Part shown: piece by piece, positions 16,202-24,437 of the stretch
How the letters are laid out: each line of letters opens with the position of its first letter
How positions within the stretch are numbered: position 1 is the stretch's first letter
The notes under the pieces: model-generated
What the model saw: the letters and a program-made list of their open reading frames with translations, nothing else
Told to the model about the DNA's origin: nothing
Database searches by the model: none
Source: Amphritea atlantica
GTDB taxonomy: Bacteria; Pseudomonadota; Gammaproteobacteria; Pseudomonadales; Balneatricaceae
Direction: 5' to 3'
Assembly (NCBI GenBank): GCA_024397875.1
Contig: CP073344.1
Coordinates: 1,913,001 to 1,977,000, forward strand
DNA: 64,000 bases
Position numbers and translations under genes: made by a program

Positions 16202-16345
16202 TTACTCAGCGCGCTGAGCAGCTTTCGCAGCATCTTTCGCCATACACTTACGCAGGTAGTAAACTGCTACGAAGGTACCAACAACCATCGCTGTAACGAT
16301 TGCCATGCTGGGTACGAAAGAGATCATGCTGTACTTATCGGCCAT
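16202..16345 (-). CDS. Small single-span membrane protein (47 aa)
   Basis: A complete 47-codon frame begins MADKYSMISFVPS and has one hydrophobic helix (about residues 8-30, ending VGTFVAVYYL) followed by a basic tail, RKCMAKDAAKAAQRAE. A TGAGGAC ribosome site lies 6-10 bases before the ATG, and the gene is followed by TAA TAA and an intrinsic terminator, so it looks like a monocistronic, well expressed gene. The charge pattern suggests the C-terminus faces the cytoplasm. I do not recognise the family; small subunits of respiratory or transport complexes have this shape, but nothing nearby names a partner. Confidence 0.75.
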   Translation of the reverse strand: MADKYSMISFVPSMAIVTAMVVGTFVAVYYLRKCMAKDAAKAAQRAE

Positions 16346-16509
16346 AGAACTGTCCTCACTGGTTACCGTAATAATTAAATACGGATAATTTATGTGGTTA
16401 TATCTGTTTTAGTTATAAGGCGCGATTATAGAGCATCCTTTCGCTGGCACAATAGCCAAAAAGATGTATTAATAAATGTCAGGTGGGCTGTGAACCCACC
16501 TGTGACCGA

Positions 16510-17373
16510 CTATGGCTCAAGCCGCTTAACCAGACTGGAAGTATCCCAGCGATTGCCACCCAGCGTCTGCACTTCTGCATAGAACTGATCGACCAGTGCT
16601 GTAACCGGCAACTGTGCACCGTTACTCCGTGCTTCATCCAGCGCTATTTTAAGATCTTTACGCATCCAGTCGACCGCAAAGCCAAAATCAAACTGGTCGT
16701 CGATCATAGTCTGATGACGGTTAATCATCTGCCATGAACCGGCGGCGCCATGCTGAATAACATCAAAGACAGCGGCAGCATCAAGCCCTGCCTGCTTAGC
16801 AAAATGGACGCCCTCGGCCAGGCCCTGCACCAACCCGGCGATACAGATCTGGTTAACCATCTTCGCCAGCTGACCACTACCTGCCGGCCCCAACAATCTG
16901 GCGGATTTCGCATAACAATCAATCACCGGGGCGATTCGTTCATACACTGGCTGATCACCGCCGATCATAATACTGAGAACACCATTCTCAGCACCCGCCT
17001 GGCCTCCTGATACCGGAGCATCAATAAATTCAAGCCCCTTTTCGGTAGCAATAACAGCCAGCTCACGGGCCACTTCAGCAGAGGCGGTAGTGTGATCAAC
17101 CAGAACCGCACCCTGAGCCATACTGCTGAAGACTCCCTGAGTCCCTGTGACCACCTGGCGCAGATCGTCATCATTACCGACACAGGTAAACACAATATCA
17201 GCATCACGTGCAGCTTCTGCCGGAGTAGCCGCCCGGCTTCCTTTATACAGCTGGCTCCATTGTTCAGCTTTTGCGGCCGTCCGGTTGTATACCGTGACAT
17301 CATGACCCGCATTCGCCAGATGCCCCGCCATCGGATAGCCCATCACTCCCAGGCCGATAAATGCAACTTTCAT
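16510..17373 (-). CDS. 3-hydroxyisobutyrate/tartronate-semialdehyde dehydrogenase family oxidoreductase
   Basis: The 287-residue protein opens with the NAD(P)-binding motif FIGLGVMGYPMAGHL. It has DAPVSGGQAGAENG (about 118-131), the catalytic Lys in GSGQLAKMVNQI and a C-terminal all-helical domain with DWMRKDLKIAL, all typical of beta-hydroxyacid dehydrogenases. Likely substrates are 2-hydroxy-3-oxopropanoate or 3-hydroxyisobutyrate; sequence alone does not decide. A related but distinct paralogue is at 23490-24410. The gene is divergent from the thioredoxin-like gene. Confidence 0.85.
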   Translation of the reverse strand: MKVAFIGLGVMGYPMAGHLANAGHDVTVYNRTAAKAEQWSQLYKGSRAATPAEAARDADIVFTCVGNDDDLRQVVTGTQGVFSSMAQGAVLVDHTTASAEVARELAVIATEKGLEFIDAPVSGGQAGAENGVLSIMIGGDQPVYERIAPVIDCYAKSARLLGPAGSGQLAKMVNQICIAGLVQGLAEGVHFAKQAGLDAAAVFDVIQHGAAGSWQMINRHQTMIDDQFDFGFAVDWMRKDLKIALDEARSNGAQLPVTALVDQFYAEVQTLGGNRWDTSSLVKRLEP

Positions 17374-17471
17374 ATGTTTTCTTCTCCACCCAAAGGCTGA
17401 CTATTGCTATGATCACTTTATTCTATGCTAAAGGCATATTTTCAAACACCACTAATTTTCAGGGTCATGCA

Positions 17472-18005
17472 ATGCAGTTTGGCAACTATAGGCAGGGACC
17501 GGCAACAGCCTTTGTCGGCGTAATACTTTCACTGCTTTGCAGCTTTTCACCGGCAGCCTCTGCTGCAGAATCGCTCTACGACAATCTTCAGTTGACCGAC
17601 CTTAAGGGCAACAGCGTCGATTTTAACCAGCATAGGGGCGGCCTGGTACTGATTAACTTTTGGGCCACCTGGTGCCCACCCTGCGTCAAAGAGATGCCTT
17701 CATTGCAACGACTGCAGCAGCAGTTTGATCCCGATGAATTCAGTGTTGTGCTGGTAAACCTGGGTCAGACAGCGACAACGGTTAACCATTTTTTTGAAGA
17801 ACAAACCTTCGGCTTCAGTTTGCCTGTCTACCTTGATAGCAAAGGTCAGGCGTTTACACAGCTGGGCATTCAGGGGATGCCTTCCAGTTTTCTGGTGGAT
17901 GCCAGCGGTAATCGGATTGAAACCATTGTGGGAGCGCGGGAGTGGGATCACCCCGACAACGTCAAAGCAGTGCGCGAGCTGATCAGCGCGCCACCTGAAT
18001 ACTAG
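17472..18005 (+). CDS. TlpA-like periplasmic thioredoxin
   Basis: From the ATG at 17472 the protein has 177 residues, a signal peptide or anchor (hydrophobic core near TAFVGVILSLLCSF, cleavage near ASAAES) and a thioredoxin fold with WATWCPPC as the redox site. The cis-Pro region appears as GIQGMPSSFLVD. Such proteins reduce disulfides in the periplasm, often for cytochrome c or copper-site assembly. The frame extends 37 codons upstream to 17361, but that part overlaps the divergent gene and lacks a leader, so the internal start is preferred; its ribosome site is weak. Confidence 0.85.
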   Translation: MQFGNYRQGPATAFVGVILSLLCSFSPAASAAESLYDNLQLTDLKGNSVDFNQHRGGLVLINFWATWCPPCVKEMPSLQRLQQQFDPDEFSVVLVNLGQTATTVNHFFEEQTFGFSLPVYLDSKGQAFTQLGIQGMPSSFLVDASGNRIETIVGAREWDHPDNVKAVRELISAPPEY

Positions 18006-18042
18006 TTTTTTATTTCAGCTGTGTTAGAAAACCGCTGCATTT

Positions 18043-18071
18043 AAAAAAAGGGGGCTTGCGCCCCCCTTTTT
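18043..18071. terminator. Bidirectional intrinsic terminator
   Basis: Seven A's, GGGGGC, TTGC loop, GCCCCC and a T-run form a strong hairpin between the converging tlpA-like gene and aminotransferase gene. AAATACTACG is also repeated twice just to its right. Confidence 0.9.
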
Positions 18072-18105
18072 AAATACTACGCGTTAAATACTACGAGCCA
18101 TTCGT

Positions 18106-19287
18106 TTATTCAGTGGTATAGACCGCTTCTGCGGCGGCAATCGCCTTACCCGCCGGAATGTCTGCACCCATGGCTGAAAGCGTGTTCTCCAGTGCGCTCA
18201 GGCAGAGCAGCACATTCTTTTTGTTACAGGCAGCCCCCATCAGACCGATACGCCACACTTTTCCGGCCAGCGCACCAAGTCCCGCACCAATTTCAAGACT
18301 GTAATCCGCCAGCAACCGGCGACGGACTTCAGCCTCATCGATACCGTCTGGTACAAACACTGAATTAAGCTGCGGCAAACGATATGGTTCCTCTACCAGA
18401 AAACCGATTCCCATCGCTTCCAGTCCTTCGCGCAGGGCGTTGTGATGGTGACGATGACGCGCCCAGGCATTCTCAAGCCCCTCCTCTTCCAGCATCACCA
18501 GCGACTCATGAAAAGCATACAGTGAATTCACCGGCGCGGTATGATGATAAGCGCGTTTAGCACCACCACCCCAATACCCCATCACCAGTTTCTGATCCAG
18601 AAACCAGCTAGGCGTTTTGCTCTGGCGCGCTTCAATCACTTCAACAGCTCGCTTATTAAAGCTGACCGGAGAGATCCCCGGCGGACAGGAGAGACACTTC
18701 TGGGTACCGGAATAAACCGCATCGATGCCCCAGCCATCTACATCCAGTTCACTCCCCCCCAGAGAGGTCACGGTATCGACAATCGTAAGCGCACCATGTT
18801 TCTGTGCAATCTGGCACAGGGTTTTAGCATCAGAAAGAACCCCGGTAGAGGTTTCGGCGTGAACAAAAGCCAGCACCTTAACATCGCTGTGCTCAGCAAA
18901 AGCCGCCTCCACCTTGACAGGATCAACCGGTTTTCCCCACGCGTCCTCCACCATAACAGCGACACCACCGAAGCGTTCGACATTCTCTTTCATCCGGCCG
19001 CCAAATACGCCGTTCTGGCAAACAATCACTTTATCACCCGGCTCAACCAGATTAACAAAGCAAGCCTCCATACCGGCAGAACCCGGTGCTGAGATTGGCA
19101 TGGTCAGCGGACTTTCGGTTTTGAATGCGTACTGCAGCATCTGTTTCACCTCATCCATCATGCGGATAAATTCGGGATCGAGATGACCGATAGTGGGCCG
19201 GGAAAGTGCTGCCAGAACGCGCGGGTTAACATCAGACGGACCAGGACCCATCAGGGTACGCTGGGGAGGATAGAAGGAGGTGGTCAT
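18106..19287 (-). CDS. Class V aminotransferase, alanine/serine-glyoxylate type
   Basis: The 393-residue PLP enzyme begins with LMGPGPSDVNPRVL, has the substrate/PLP segment APGSAGMEA (about 67-75), an aspartate in TIVDTVTSLGG and the Schiff-base Lys in SGTQKCLSCPPG. These match AGXT-like enzymes that transfer an amino group from alanine or serine to glyoxylate, giving glycine. Hydroxyacid dehydrogenase and hydroxypyruvate isomerase genes nearby (16.5 and 23.5-25.2 kb) fit a glyoxylate/hydroxypyruvate theme, although they are not in one operon. Length is normal for the family. Confidence 0.88.
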   Translation of the reverse strand: MTTSFYPPQRTLMGPGPSDVNPRVLAALSRPTIGHLDPEFIRMMDEVKQMLQYAFKTESPLTMPISAPGSAGMEACFVNLVEPGDKVIVCQNGVFGGRMKENVERFGGVAVMVEDAWGKPVDPVKVEAAFAEHSDVKVLAFVHAETSTGVLSDAKTLCQIAQKHGALTIVDTVTSLGGSELDVDGWGIDAVYSGTQKCLSCPPGISPVSFNKRAVEVIEARQSKTPSWFLDQKLVMGYWGGGAKRAYHHTAPVNSLYAFHESLVMLEEEGLENAWARHRHHHNALREGLEAMGIGFLVEEPYRLPQLNSVFVPDGIDEAEVRRRLLADYSLEIGAGLGALAGKVWRIGLMGAACNKKNVLLCLSALENTLSAMGADIPAGKAIAAAEAVYTTE

Positions 19288-19354
19288 AATCCGTTGCCTT
19301 TTTATCGTTGTATTACTGGGTATCTGTTAACGCTTCAGGGTCGTGCCGCTTGAA

Positions 19355-20113
19355 TCAGGCAGCTTCATCCGCGATGGTCTGCACAATCGCCATTACCATC
19401 TCAGCGGAGTGCTTCGCGGCAACAACCAGAAACTGATCAAATGACAGGTTGGACTCTTTACCGGCAATATCTGATAACGCCCGGATCACAATAAAGGGAA
19501 TATCAAACTGATAACAGGTTTGTGCAATCGCTGCCGCTTCCATCTCTACGGCTTTCATCGTCGGAAAATGCTCGCGGGTTTTGGCAACCCGCTCAGGGCA
19601 GTTCATAAATGAATCACCAGTCGCAATCAGCCCTGTTACTGTTTTAATACCTGCCATCCGGGAGATACAACGCTGTGCGACATCGCCAAGGAAGCTATCA
19701 GGCAGAAAAGCAGCGGGCAATCCGGGAACCTGCCCGTGCTCATAACCAAAAACCGTTACATCCACATCATGGTGGCGGACTTCAGATGAGATCACTACAT
19801 CCCCGACTTCCAGTTCTGAGGCAAAGCCGCCTGCAGAGCCGGTGTTAATAACACAGGTTGGCTGAAACTCCTGCAACATCAGTGCTGTACCGATCGCAGC
19901 ATTGACCTTGCCTATACCCGATTTAAGCAGAACCACTTGTATACCGTGCATGGCTCCGGTGTAGAGGGTGTAGCCGGCAATCAAATGCTCCTGACGCTCC
20001 TCCAGTGTTTGCTTCAGCAGCTCGACCTCTTCATCCATGGCGCCGATAATACCGATTTTAAGCTGATCAGACTGAGCGTGCAGGCGCTCAGCAAAGGAGG
20101 TGTTGTTGGTCAT
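19355..20113 (-). CDS. mtnN: 5'-methylthioadenosine/S-adenosylhomocysteine nucleosidase
   Basis: MtnN cleaves adenine from methylthioadenosine and S-adenosylhomocysteine. Core motifs are present: GIIGAMDEEVELL with the catalytic Glu, NTGSAGGF, KAVEMEAAAIAQ and RALSDIAG with the catalytic Asp. The protein has 252 residues, about 18 more than the E. coli enzyme at the N-terminus before KIGIIGAM, so a later start is conceivable, although GGAGG upstream of the annotated ATG supports the long form. It lies 67 bases downstream-facing from the aminotransferase start on the same strand, so the order is mtnN then aminotransferase. Confidence 0.93.
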   Translation of the reverse strand: MTNNTSFAERLHAQSDQLKIGIIGAMDEEVELLKQTLEERQEHLIAGYTLYTGAMHGIQVVLLKSGIGKVNAAIGTALMLQEFQPTCVINTGSAGGFASELEVGDVVISSEVRHHDVDVTVFGYEHGQVPGLPAAFLPDSFLGDVAQRCISRMAGIKTVTGLIATGDSFMNCPERVAKTREHFPTMKAVEMEAAAIAQTCYQFDIPFIVIRALSDIAGKESNLSFDQFLVVAAKHSAEMVMAIVQTIADEAA

Positions 20114-20310
20114 TCAGGTGATTCCATCACGGGTAGAGTAAAGTGCATCAGTTTTAAGCGTTAAGGATACGCAAATTACACCAGTGGACAATAGTCAAAA
20201 AGCAGAAAAAGATAATAAAACCATCAGTTTTATTCGAGCTTAGCTCAACCAGGACAGCAGAACACCTCCAGGCGTAAACCGCGGGTAGCGTTCAACGATG
20301 AAAAGCCAGC

Positions 20311-21084
20311 CTAATTCTGAGCGAGACCGGCATCGGTGACACTGGATATTGGCGGAGCCGGATAGAACCCCTGCCAGCCAAACTGCATAAAGAGTTCGTC
20401 AACCCAGGGCGACACCGGGGCGTTGATCTGAATCGCCTGATGCGTAAATGGATGAATAAACTCCAGCCGGGTTGCCATCAGCAACAACCGGTCCAGACCG
20501 AAATTATTCCGAAACAGCGCATTATGCTTACCATCGCCATGCTGAGTATCGCCCACCAGGGGGTGAAAAATATGTTTCAGGTGACGACGAATCTGGTGTT
20601 TACGCCCGGTTTCAGGTTTAACCTCAACCAACGAATAGCGTGCTGCCGGGTATTTGCTGACAGGAATAGGCAACTCAACGGTTGCCAACCGGCGGTAACG
20701 GCTCACAGCCTCTTTAGCTGGCTTGTTCGGGTTAGCCATCTTATCAGCAACTTTATCAATAATCTCTTTCAGCGGGTAATCGATCACTCCCTGCTCTTCT
20801 GTATAGCCCCGACACACGCACAGATAGGTTTTCTGCACCCGGCGTTCAGCAAAACAGAGGTTCAGCTTATTGGCCGCCTCGGAGGTTTTGGCAAAAATAA
20901 GCACGCCTGAAGTCGGCCGGTCAAGACGGTGGACTGTATACGCTTTGATCCCCATCTGCTCGCGTATCAAAGCAACCGCATTAGGCGCACGACGCTCGAT
21001 GGGACTGGGATGCACCAGCAGCCCTGCTGGTTTATCGATAGCGAAATAGTGCTCATCTTCAAAAAGAATATGGATGGGGTACAT
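20311..21084 (-). CDS. truC: tRNA pseudouridine(65) synthase
   Basis: The 257-residue protein is an RluA-family synthase without an S4 domain. The catalytic Asp is in VHRLDRPTSGVLIFAK (about 51-66), with RRVQKTYLCVCRG and a GRKHQIRRHLKHI segment after it. The short N-terminus (YPIHILFEDEHYFAIDKPAGLLVHPS) and GDTQHGDGKHN are typical of TruC, which makes pseudouridine 65 in tRNA. It is divergent from yccA; the gap holds AT-rich promoter-like sequence. Confidence 0.88.
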   Translation of the reverse strand: MYPIHILFEDEHYFAIDKPAGLLVHPSPIERRAPNAVALIREQMGIKAYTVHRLDRPTSGVLIFAKTSEAANKLNLCFAERRVQKTYLCVCRGYTEEQGVIDYPLKEIIDKVADKMANPNKPAKEAVSRYRRLATVELPIPVSKYPAARYSLVEVKPETGRKHQIRRHLKHIFHPLVGDTQHGDGKHNALFRNNFGLDRLLLMATRLEFIHPFTHQAIQINAPVSPWVDELFMQFGWQGFYPAPPISSVTDAGLAQN

Positions 21085-21233
21085 CGTTATAACTTACCTG
21101 CTCTGATCAAGGCGCGCAGCTTAACAATAAATCTTCTGATTGCCTATGAACCTCTATAATATGAACCTATACAAGATGATCCAGTCATACTTATTAACAC
21201 GTAATACCTGTATGCTTGATATATTGAAAAAAA

Positions 21234-21247
21234 CCTATATATATAGG
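21234..21247. promoter_or_regulatory. AT-rich palindrome in the yccA promoter region
   Basis: CCTATATATATAGG is a perfect 14-bp palindrome 53 bases before yccA, in a run that also contains TTGATA and TATATT. It may be part of the promoter or an operator. Confidence 0.35.
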
Positions 21248-21299
21248 GTAACCGAATAACTTAAACGGCACCTAAAGCCTTAATATTCAGAGGGATAAG

Positions 21300-21980
21300 A
21301 TGCGTAATATCGATACAATGACCGTCCGTTCAGAACCGTCAGTTCTGGCAACCAACAAGGTGATAAGAAACACCTACATGCTGCTTGCCATGACTCTGGT
21401 ATTCAGCGCAATGACCGCAGGCATTTCTATGGTCATCAATCCTCCTGTAATCTTATCTTTGGGAGCGCTGATCGTCGGCATGGTGCTAACCTTTGTTATC
21501 AACAAAAAACAAAATAGCGCGGCTGCACTACCATTGGTTTTTGCATTTACCGGTCTGTTTGGCTTTGCCCTGGGCCCGATTCTTAATACCTATCTTGCCA
21601 TGAACAATGGTGGTCAGATCGTTATGACTGCGATGGGCATGACCGCTGCGACCTTCCTGGGTCTGTCTGCGTACGTCCTGACCAGTAAAAAAGACTTCAG
21701 TTTTATGGGTGGCTTCCTCGCAGCGGGTTTAATGGTGGTGCTGGTATCCATGGTGGTACTGATCGCCCTGCCATTCTTTGGCGTTCATATTCCGGCACTG
21801 CACCTGGCCTTTTCTGCCGCAGTAGTGCTGCTGATGTCTGGCTTCATCGTTTATGACACCAGCAACATCGTCAACGGCACATATACCAACTACATCATGG
21901 CGACAGTCAGCTTGTACACAAGCATCTTTAACCTGTTCGTTCATCTGCTCAGCCTTGTCGGTTTCCTTAACGACGATTAA
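21300..21980 (+). CDS. yccA: BAX-inhibitor-1/YccA family inner-membrane protein
   Basis: The 226-residue protein has about seven hydrophobic segments and the Bax inhibitor-1 ending DTSNIVNG followed by SLYTSIFNLFVHLLSLVGF, including the conserved C-terminal aspartates (FLNDD). E. coli YccA is a substrate and modulator of the FtsH protease. Placement directly upstream of tusDCBE is the usual order in Pseudomonas-like genomes. AGGGATAAG before the ATG acts as ribosome site. A strong terminator follows, so tus expression may need its own promoter or read-through. Confidence 0.92.
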   Translation: MRNIDTMTVRSEPSVLATNKVIRNTYMLLAMTLVFSAMTAGISMVINPPVILSLGALIVGMVLTFVINKKQNSAAALPLVFAFTGLFGFALGPILNTYLAMNNGGQIVMTAMGMTAATFLGLSAYVLTSKKDFSFMGGFLAAGLMVVLVSMVVLIALPFFGVHIPALHLAFSAAVVLLMSGFIVYDTSNIVNGTYTNYIMATVSLYTSIFNLFVHLLSLVGFLNDD

Positions 21981-21983
21981 ACA

Positions 21984-22057
21984 TTTCAGTTTAGTTTTCA
22001 CCTGCTGAAAACAACACACAAAGCCCTGCAATCCTGATAAGATTGCAGGGCTTTTTT
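21984..22057 (+). terminator. Intrinsic terminator between yccA and tusD
   Basis: AGCCCTGCAATC (from 22022), a 7-base loop and GATTGCAGGGCT are followed by six T's. The perfect 12-bp stem ends only about 23 bases before the tusD start. Confidence 0.92.
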
Positions 22058-22079
22058 AGTTTACAGACATCCATATATT

Positions 22080-22472
22080 ATGATTTTTTCAATTGTTATT
22101 ACCGGCGCCCCTTATAGCTCCCAGGCATCAGCCAGCGCTTTACAGTTCAGTAAAAGCGTACTGAAACTGGGACACAGGATTCATCGGGTGTTTTTTTACG
22201 CCGATGGCGTCCACAGCGGCTCAGCTCTGGCTGCCCCGCCTCAGGATGAACGCAACATTCCGGCCGAATGGGCTGAGCTGGCCCGCGAGCATGAGCTCGA
22301 TCTGGTAGTCTGCATCGCGGCGGCCGTGAGGCGTGGTGTACTGGATGAAAATGAGGCCCGTCGCTATGAAAAAAACGGCCATAACCTGAGCCCCGATTTT
22401 AACCTCTCCGGACTGGGCCAACTGGTAGAGGCCGGCATTCTGTCTGACCGCGTTGTTACTTTTGGAGCCTGA
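22080..22472 (+). CDS. tusD: Sulfur relay protein TusD
   Basis: TusD carries sulfur from TusA to TusE for 2-thiouridine formation at the tRNA wobble base. The 130-residue DsrE-family protein has the catalytic Cys in LDLVVCIAAAVRRG (about residue 78) and the FFYADGV segment. It forms a heterohexamer with TusB and TusC, whose genes follow at once: its TGA overlaps the tusC ATG. Confidence 0.93.
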   Translation: MIFSIVITGAPYSSQASASALQFSKSVLKLGHRIHRVFFYADGVHSGSALAAPPQDERNIPAEWAELAREHELDLVVCIAAAVRRGVLDENEARRYEKNGHNLSPDFNLSGLGQLVEAGILSDRVVTFGA

Positions 22473-22843
22473 TGATGAGCGATAGCAAAAAATCATTTCT
22501 GATTATTAATCGCAAAGCGCCTTACGGCAGTAGCGCCGCCCGGGATGCGCTGGATGTCGCACTCACCATCTCGGTCTTTGAACAACCCTTAAGCCTGTTG
22601 TTTTCAGACGACGGCGTGTTGCAACTATTGCCGGAACATAACGCCGCAGCGATCGGCCAGAAAAACCTTTCAGCCAATCTGGCGATGCTGGAGATGTATG
22701 ATATTGATCAGCTCTATGTGTGTAGCCGTGCACTGGAACAACGGGGCATCCGCCCTAGCGATATCAAATTAAATATTACCCTGCTGGATCAGAACGGCAT
22801 TGCCGCCCTGATCAAACAACAGGATCAGGTTTTGAGTTTCTGA
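22472..22843 (+). CDS. tusC: Sulfur relay protein TusC
   Basis: The 123-residue DsrE/F-like protein has the TusC pattern INRKAPYGSSAARDALDVAL near the N-terminus, FSDDGVLQLL and MLEMYDIDQLYVC. It is a structural subunit of the TusBCD complex. The start overlaps the tusD stop (ATGA), and tusB begins 2 bases after the stop, so the genes are translationally coupled. The first two codons are both ATG. Confidence 0.92.
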   Translation: MMSDSKKSFLIINRKAPYGSSAARDALDVALTISVFEQPLSLLFSDDGVLQLLPEHNAAAIGQKNLSANLAMLEMYDIDQLYVCSRALEQRGIRPSDIKLNITLLDQNGIAALIKQQDQVLSF

Positions 22844-22845
22844 TT

Positions 22846-23139
22846 ATGACACTTCATCTGATTAACAAAACCCCATCGGAAAGCAGCGCACTCAGCGACA
22901 GCCTGTCTGCCATGAGTGAAGGGGATGCCCTGTTACTGATTGAAAACGGTGTGTACGCCGCTTTGCCAGGCTATGCAGCGCTCTTTACCCGCCTGCCAGG
23001 ATCAGTGCAATGCTATCTGCTGGAAAATGACGCTCAGGCCCGCGGCCTGAAAGACCTCAATCAGGAGTTTCGTCAGATCGACTATGACGGATTTGTCGAG
23101 CTGAGCTGTCGTTATAGCAAAGTGGTGAGCTGGTTCTAA
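22846..23139 (+). CDS. tusB: Sulfur relay protein TusB
   Basis: The 97-residue protein starts MTLHLINKTPSES and has SMSEGDALLLIENGVYAAL, typical of TusB/DsrH. It completes the TusBCD sulfurtransferase complex. Only one base separates its stop from tusE. Length is normal. Confidence 0.9.
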   Translation: MTLHLINKTPSESSALSDSLSAMSEGDALLLIENGVYAALPGYAALFTRLPGSVQCYLLENDAQARGLKDLNQEFRQIDYDGFVELSCRYSKVVSWF

Positions 23140-23140
23140 A

Positions 23141-23476
23141 ATGGAAAACTTAGATATAAACGGGCAGGCAATAGCCGTCGATAACGAAGGCTATCTGCGC
23201 CATCTGGAAGACTGGAATCGTGAGGTTGCGGAACAACTGGCACAACAGGAAGGTATTGAGCTGAACGAGGCTCATTGGGAAATTCTGCACCTGCTGCGTG
23301 ATTTTTATCACACCTATGAAATGTCTCCGGCGATGCGCCCCCTGATAAAAGCGGTTGCCGCCAAGCTGGGCAGCGATAAAGGTAAGAGTATCTATCTGAT
23401 GTCCCTTTTCCCCGGCAGCCCGGCAAAACTTGCCAGCAAGATAGCAGGCCTGCCAAAACCGACTAACTGTTTATAA
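23141..23476 (+). CDS. tusE: Sulfur relay protein TusE (DsrC family)
   Basis: TusE receives persulfide sulfur from TusD and hands it to the MnmA-tRNA complex. The 111-residue protein has the DsrC-family EGYLRHLEDWN segment, HWEILHLLRDFYHTYEMSPAMRPL and the essential penultimate Cys in PTNCL. The second DsrC cysteine found in sulfite-reductase partners is absent (GLPKPTNCL has only one), which supports a tRNA-thiolation role rather than dissimilatory sulfur metabolism. Confidence 0.94.
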   Translation: MENLDINGQAIAVDNEGYLRHLEDWNREVAEQLAQQEGIELNEAHWEILHLLRDFYHTYEMSPAMRPLIKAVAAKLGSDKGKSIYLMSLFPGSPAKLASKIAGLPKPTNCL

Positions 23477-23489
23477 CGGACTCTTTTCG

Positions 23490-24410
23490 ATGAAAATAGC
23501 TTTTCTCGGAATCGGCCTGATGGGCCAGCCAATGGCCGTTAATCTGCTGAATTCAGGCTTTAAACTGACCCTCTGGAACCGCACACGCAGCAAAGCTGAA
23601 TCCCTGGTCTGCCAGGGCGCTGAAGTTGCAGAGACTCCGGCAGAGGCAATAGCGGATGCGGATATCACCATTACCATGCTGGAAAATGGTCCGATCGTCG
23701 ATCAGATCCTGTTCAACAAAGAATTTCCCGCCACCTTTAAACGGGGCAGCACCGTAATCGATATGAGCTCTGTGCCCCCCAAGCTGGCTAAACAGCACGC
23801 TGCCCGCCTCAAACATATCGGTGTTAACTATCTCGATACGCCGGTATCGGGAGGCACTGTTGGCGCACAACAAGCCTCCCTTTCTATAATGGCGGGTGGC
23901 GATAAAACGGTTTTCGAGCGCTGCCTGCCAATATTCACCACTCTGGGAAAAGCGACCTATATCGGTCCGGCAGGTTCGGGACAGCTCGCCAAATGCGCCA
24001 ACCAGGCCATTGTCGGCATCACCATTGGCGCGGTTGCCGAAGCGCTGCTGCTGGCCGCAGAAGGCGGTGCCGATCCTGCAGCCGTACGCGAGGCCCTGCT
24101 GGGAGGGTTTGCCAGCAGCCGGATTCTTGAGCTGCATGGTCAGCGCATGATCGACCGGGAGTTTAATCCCGGTGCGACATCCCGGGTTCAGCTTAAAGAC
24201 CTGCGTACAATACTGGATACTGCACAGTCTGAAGACCTTACCCTGCCGCTGGTACAACAGACCTATGATCAGTATCAGCAGTTGGTCAGCAAAGGGTATG
24301 AAGAGATTGATCACAGCGGCTTATTACTGCAACTGGAGATGCTCAACGGCAACCGAACACTCAATGACAAACCGACCACCTCACCCTGCGACCCATCCGA
24401 TCACTCATAA
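23490..24410 (+). CDS. GlxR/HIBADH-like NAD(P)-dependent hydroxyacid dehydrogenase
   Basis: The 306-residue protein begins MKIAFLGIGLMGQPMAVNLL (NAD(P) motif), has DTPVSGGTVGAQQ (about 115-127), catalytic Lys in GSGQLAKCANQAI and the helical C-terminal domain with RVQLKDLRTIL. Hydroxypyruvate isomerase follows 27 bases later, so a tartronate-semialdehyde reductase role in glyoxylate use is the best guess, as in gcl-hyi-glxR clusters; gcl itself is not in the window. It begins 13 bases after tusE and may be on the same transcript. Confidence 0.85.
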   Translation: MKIAFLGIGLMGQPMAVNLLNSGFKLTLWNRTRSKAESLVCQGAEVAETPAEAIADADITITMLENGPIVDQILFNKEFPATFKRGSTVIDMSSVPPKLAKQHAARLKHIGVNYLDTPVSGGTVGAQQASLSIMAGGDKTVFERCLPIFTTLGKATYIGPAGSGQLAKCANQAIVGITIGAVAEALLLAAEGGADPAAVREALLGGFASSRILELHGQRMIDREFNPGATSRVQLKDLRTILDTAQSEDLTLPLVQQTYDQYQQLVSKGYEEIDHSGLLLQLEMLNGNRTLNDKPTTSPCDPSDHS

Positions 24411-24437
24411 TCCAGACTATTAGCCGGGAGATAAGTC

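Noticed and set aside
23141..23476. Dissimilatory DsrC
   Set aside because: Only the penultimate Cys is present and the neighbours are tusDCB, so tRNA thiolation is the better call.
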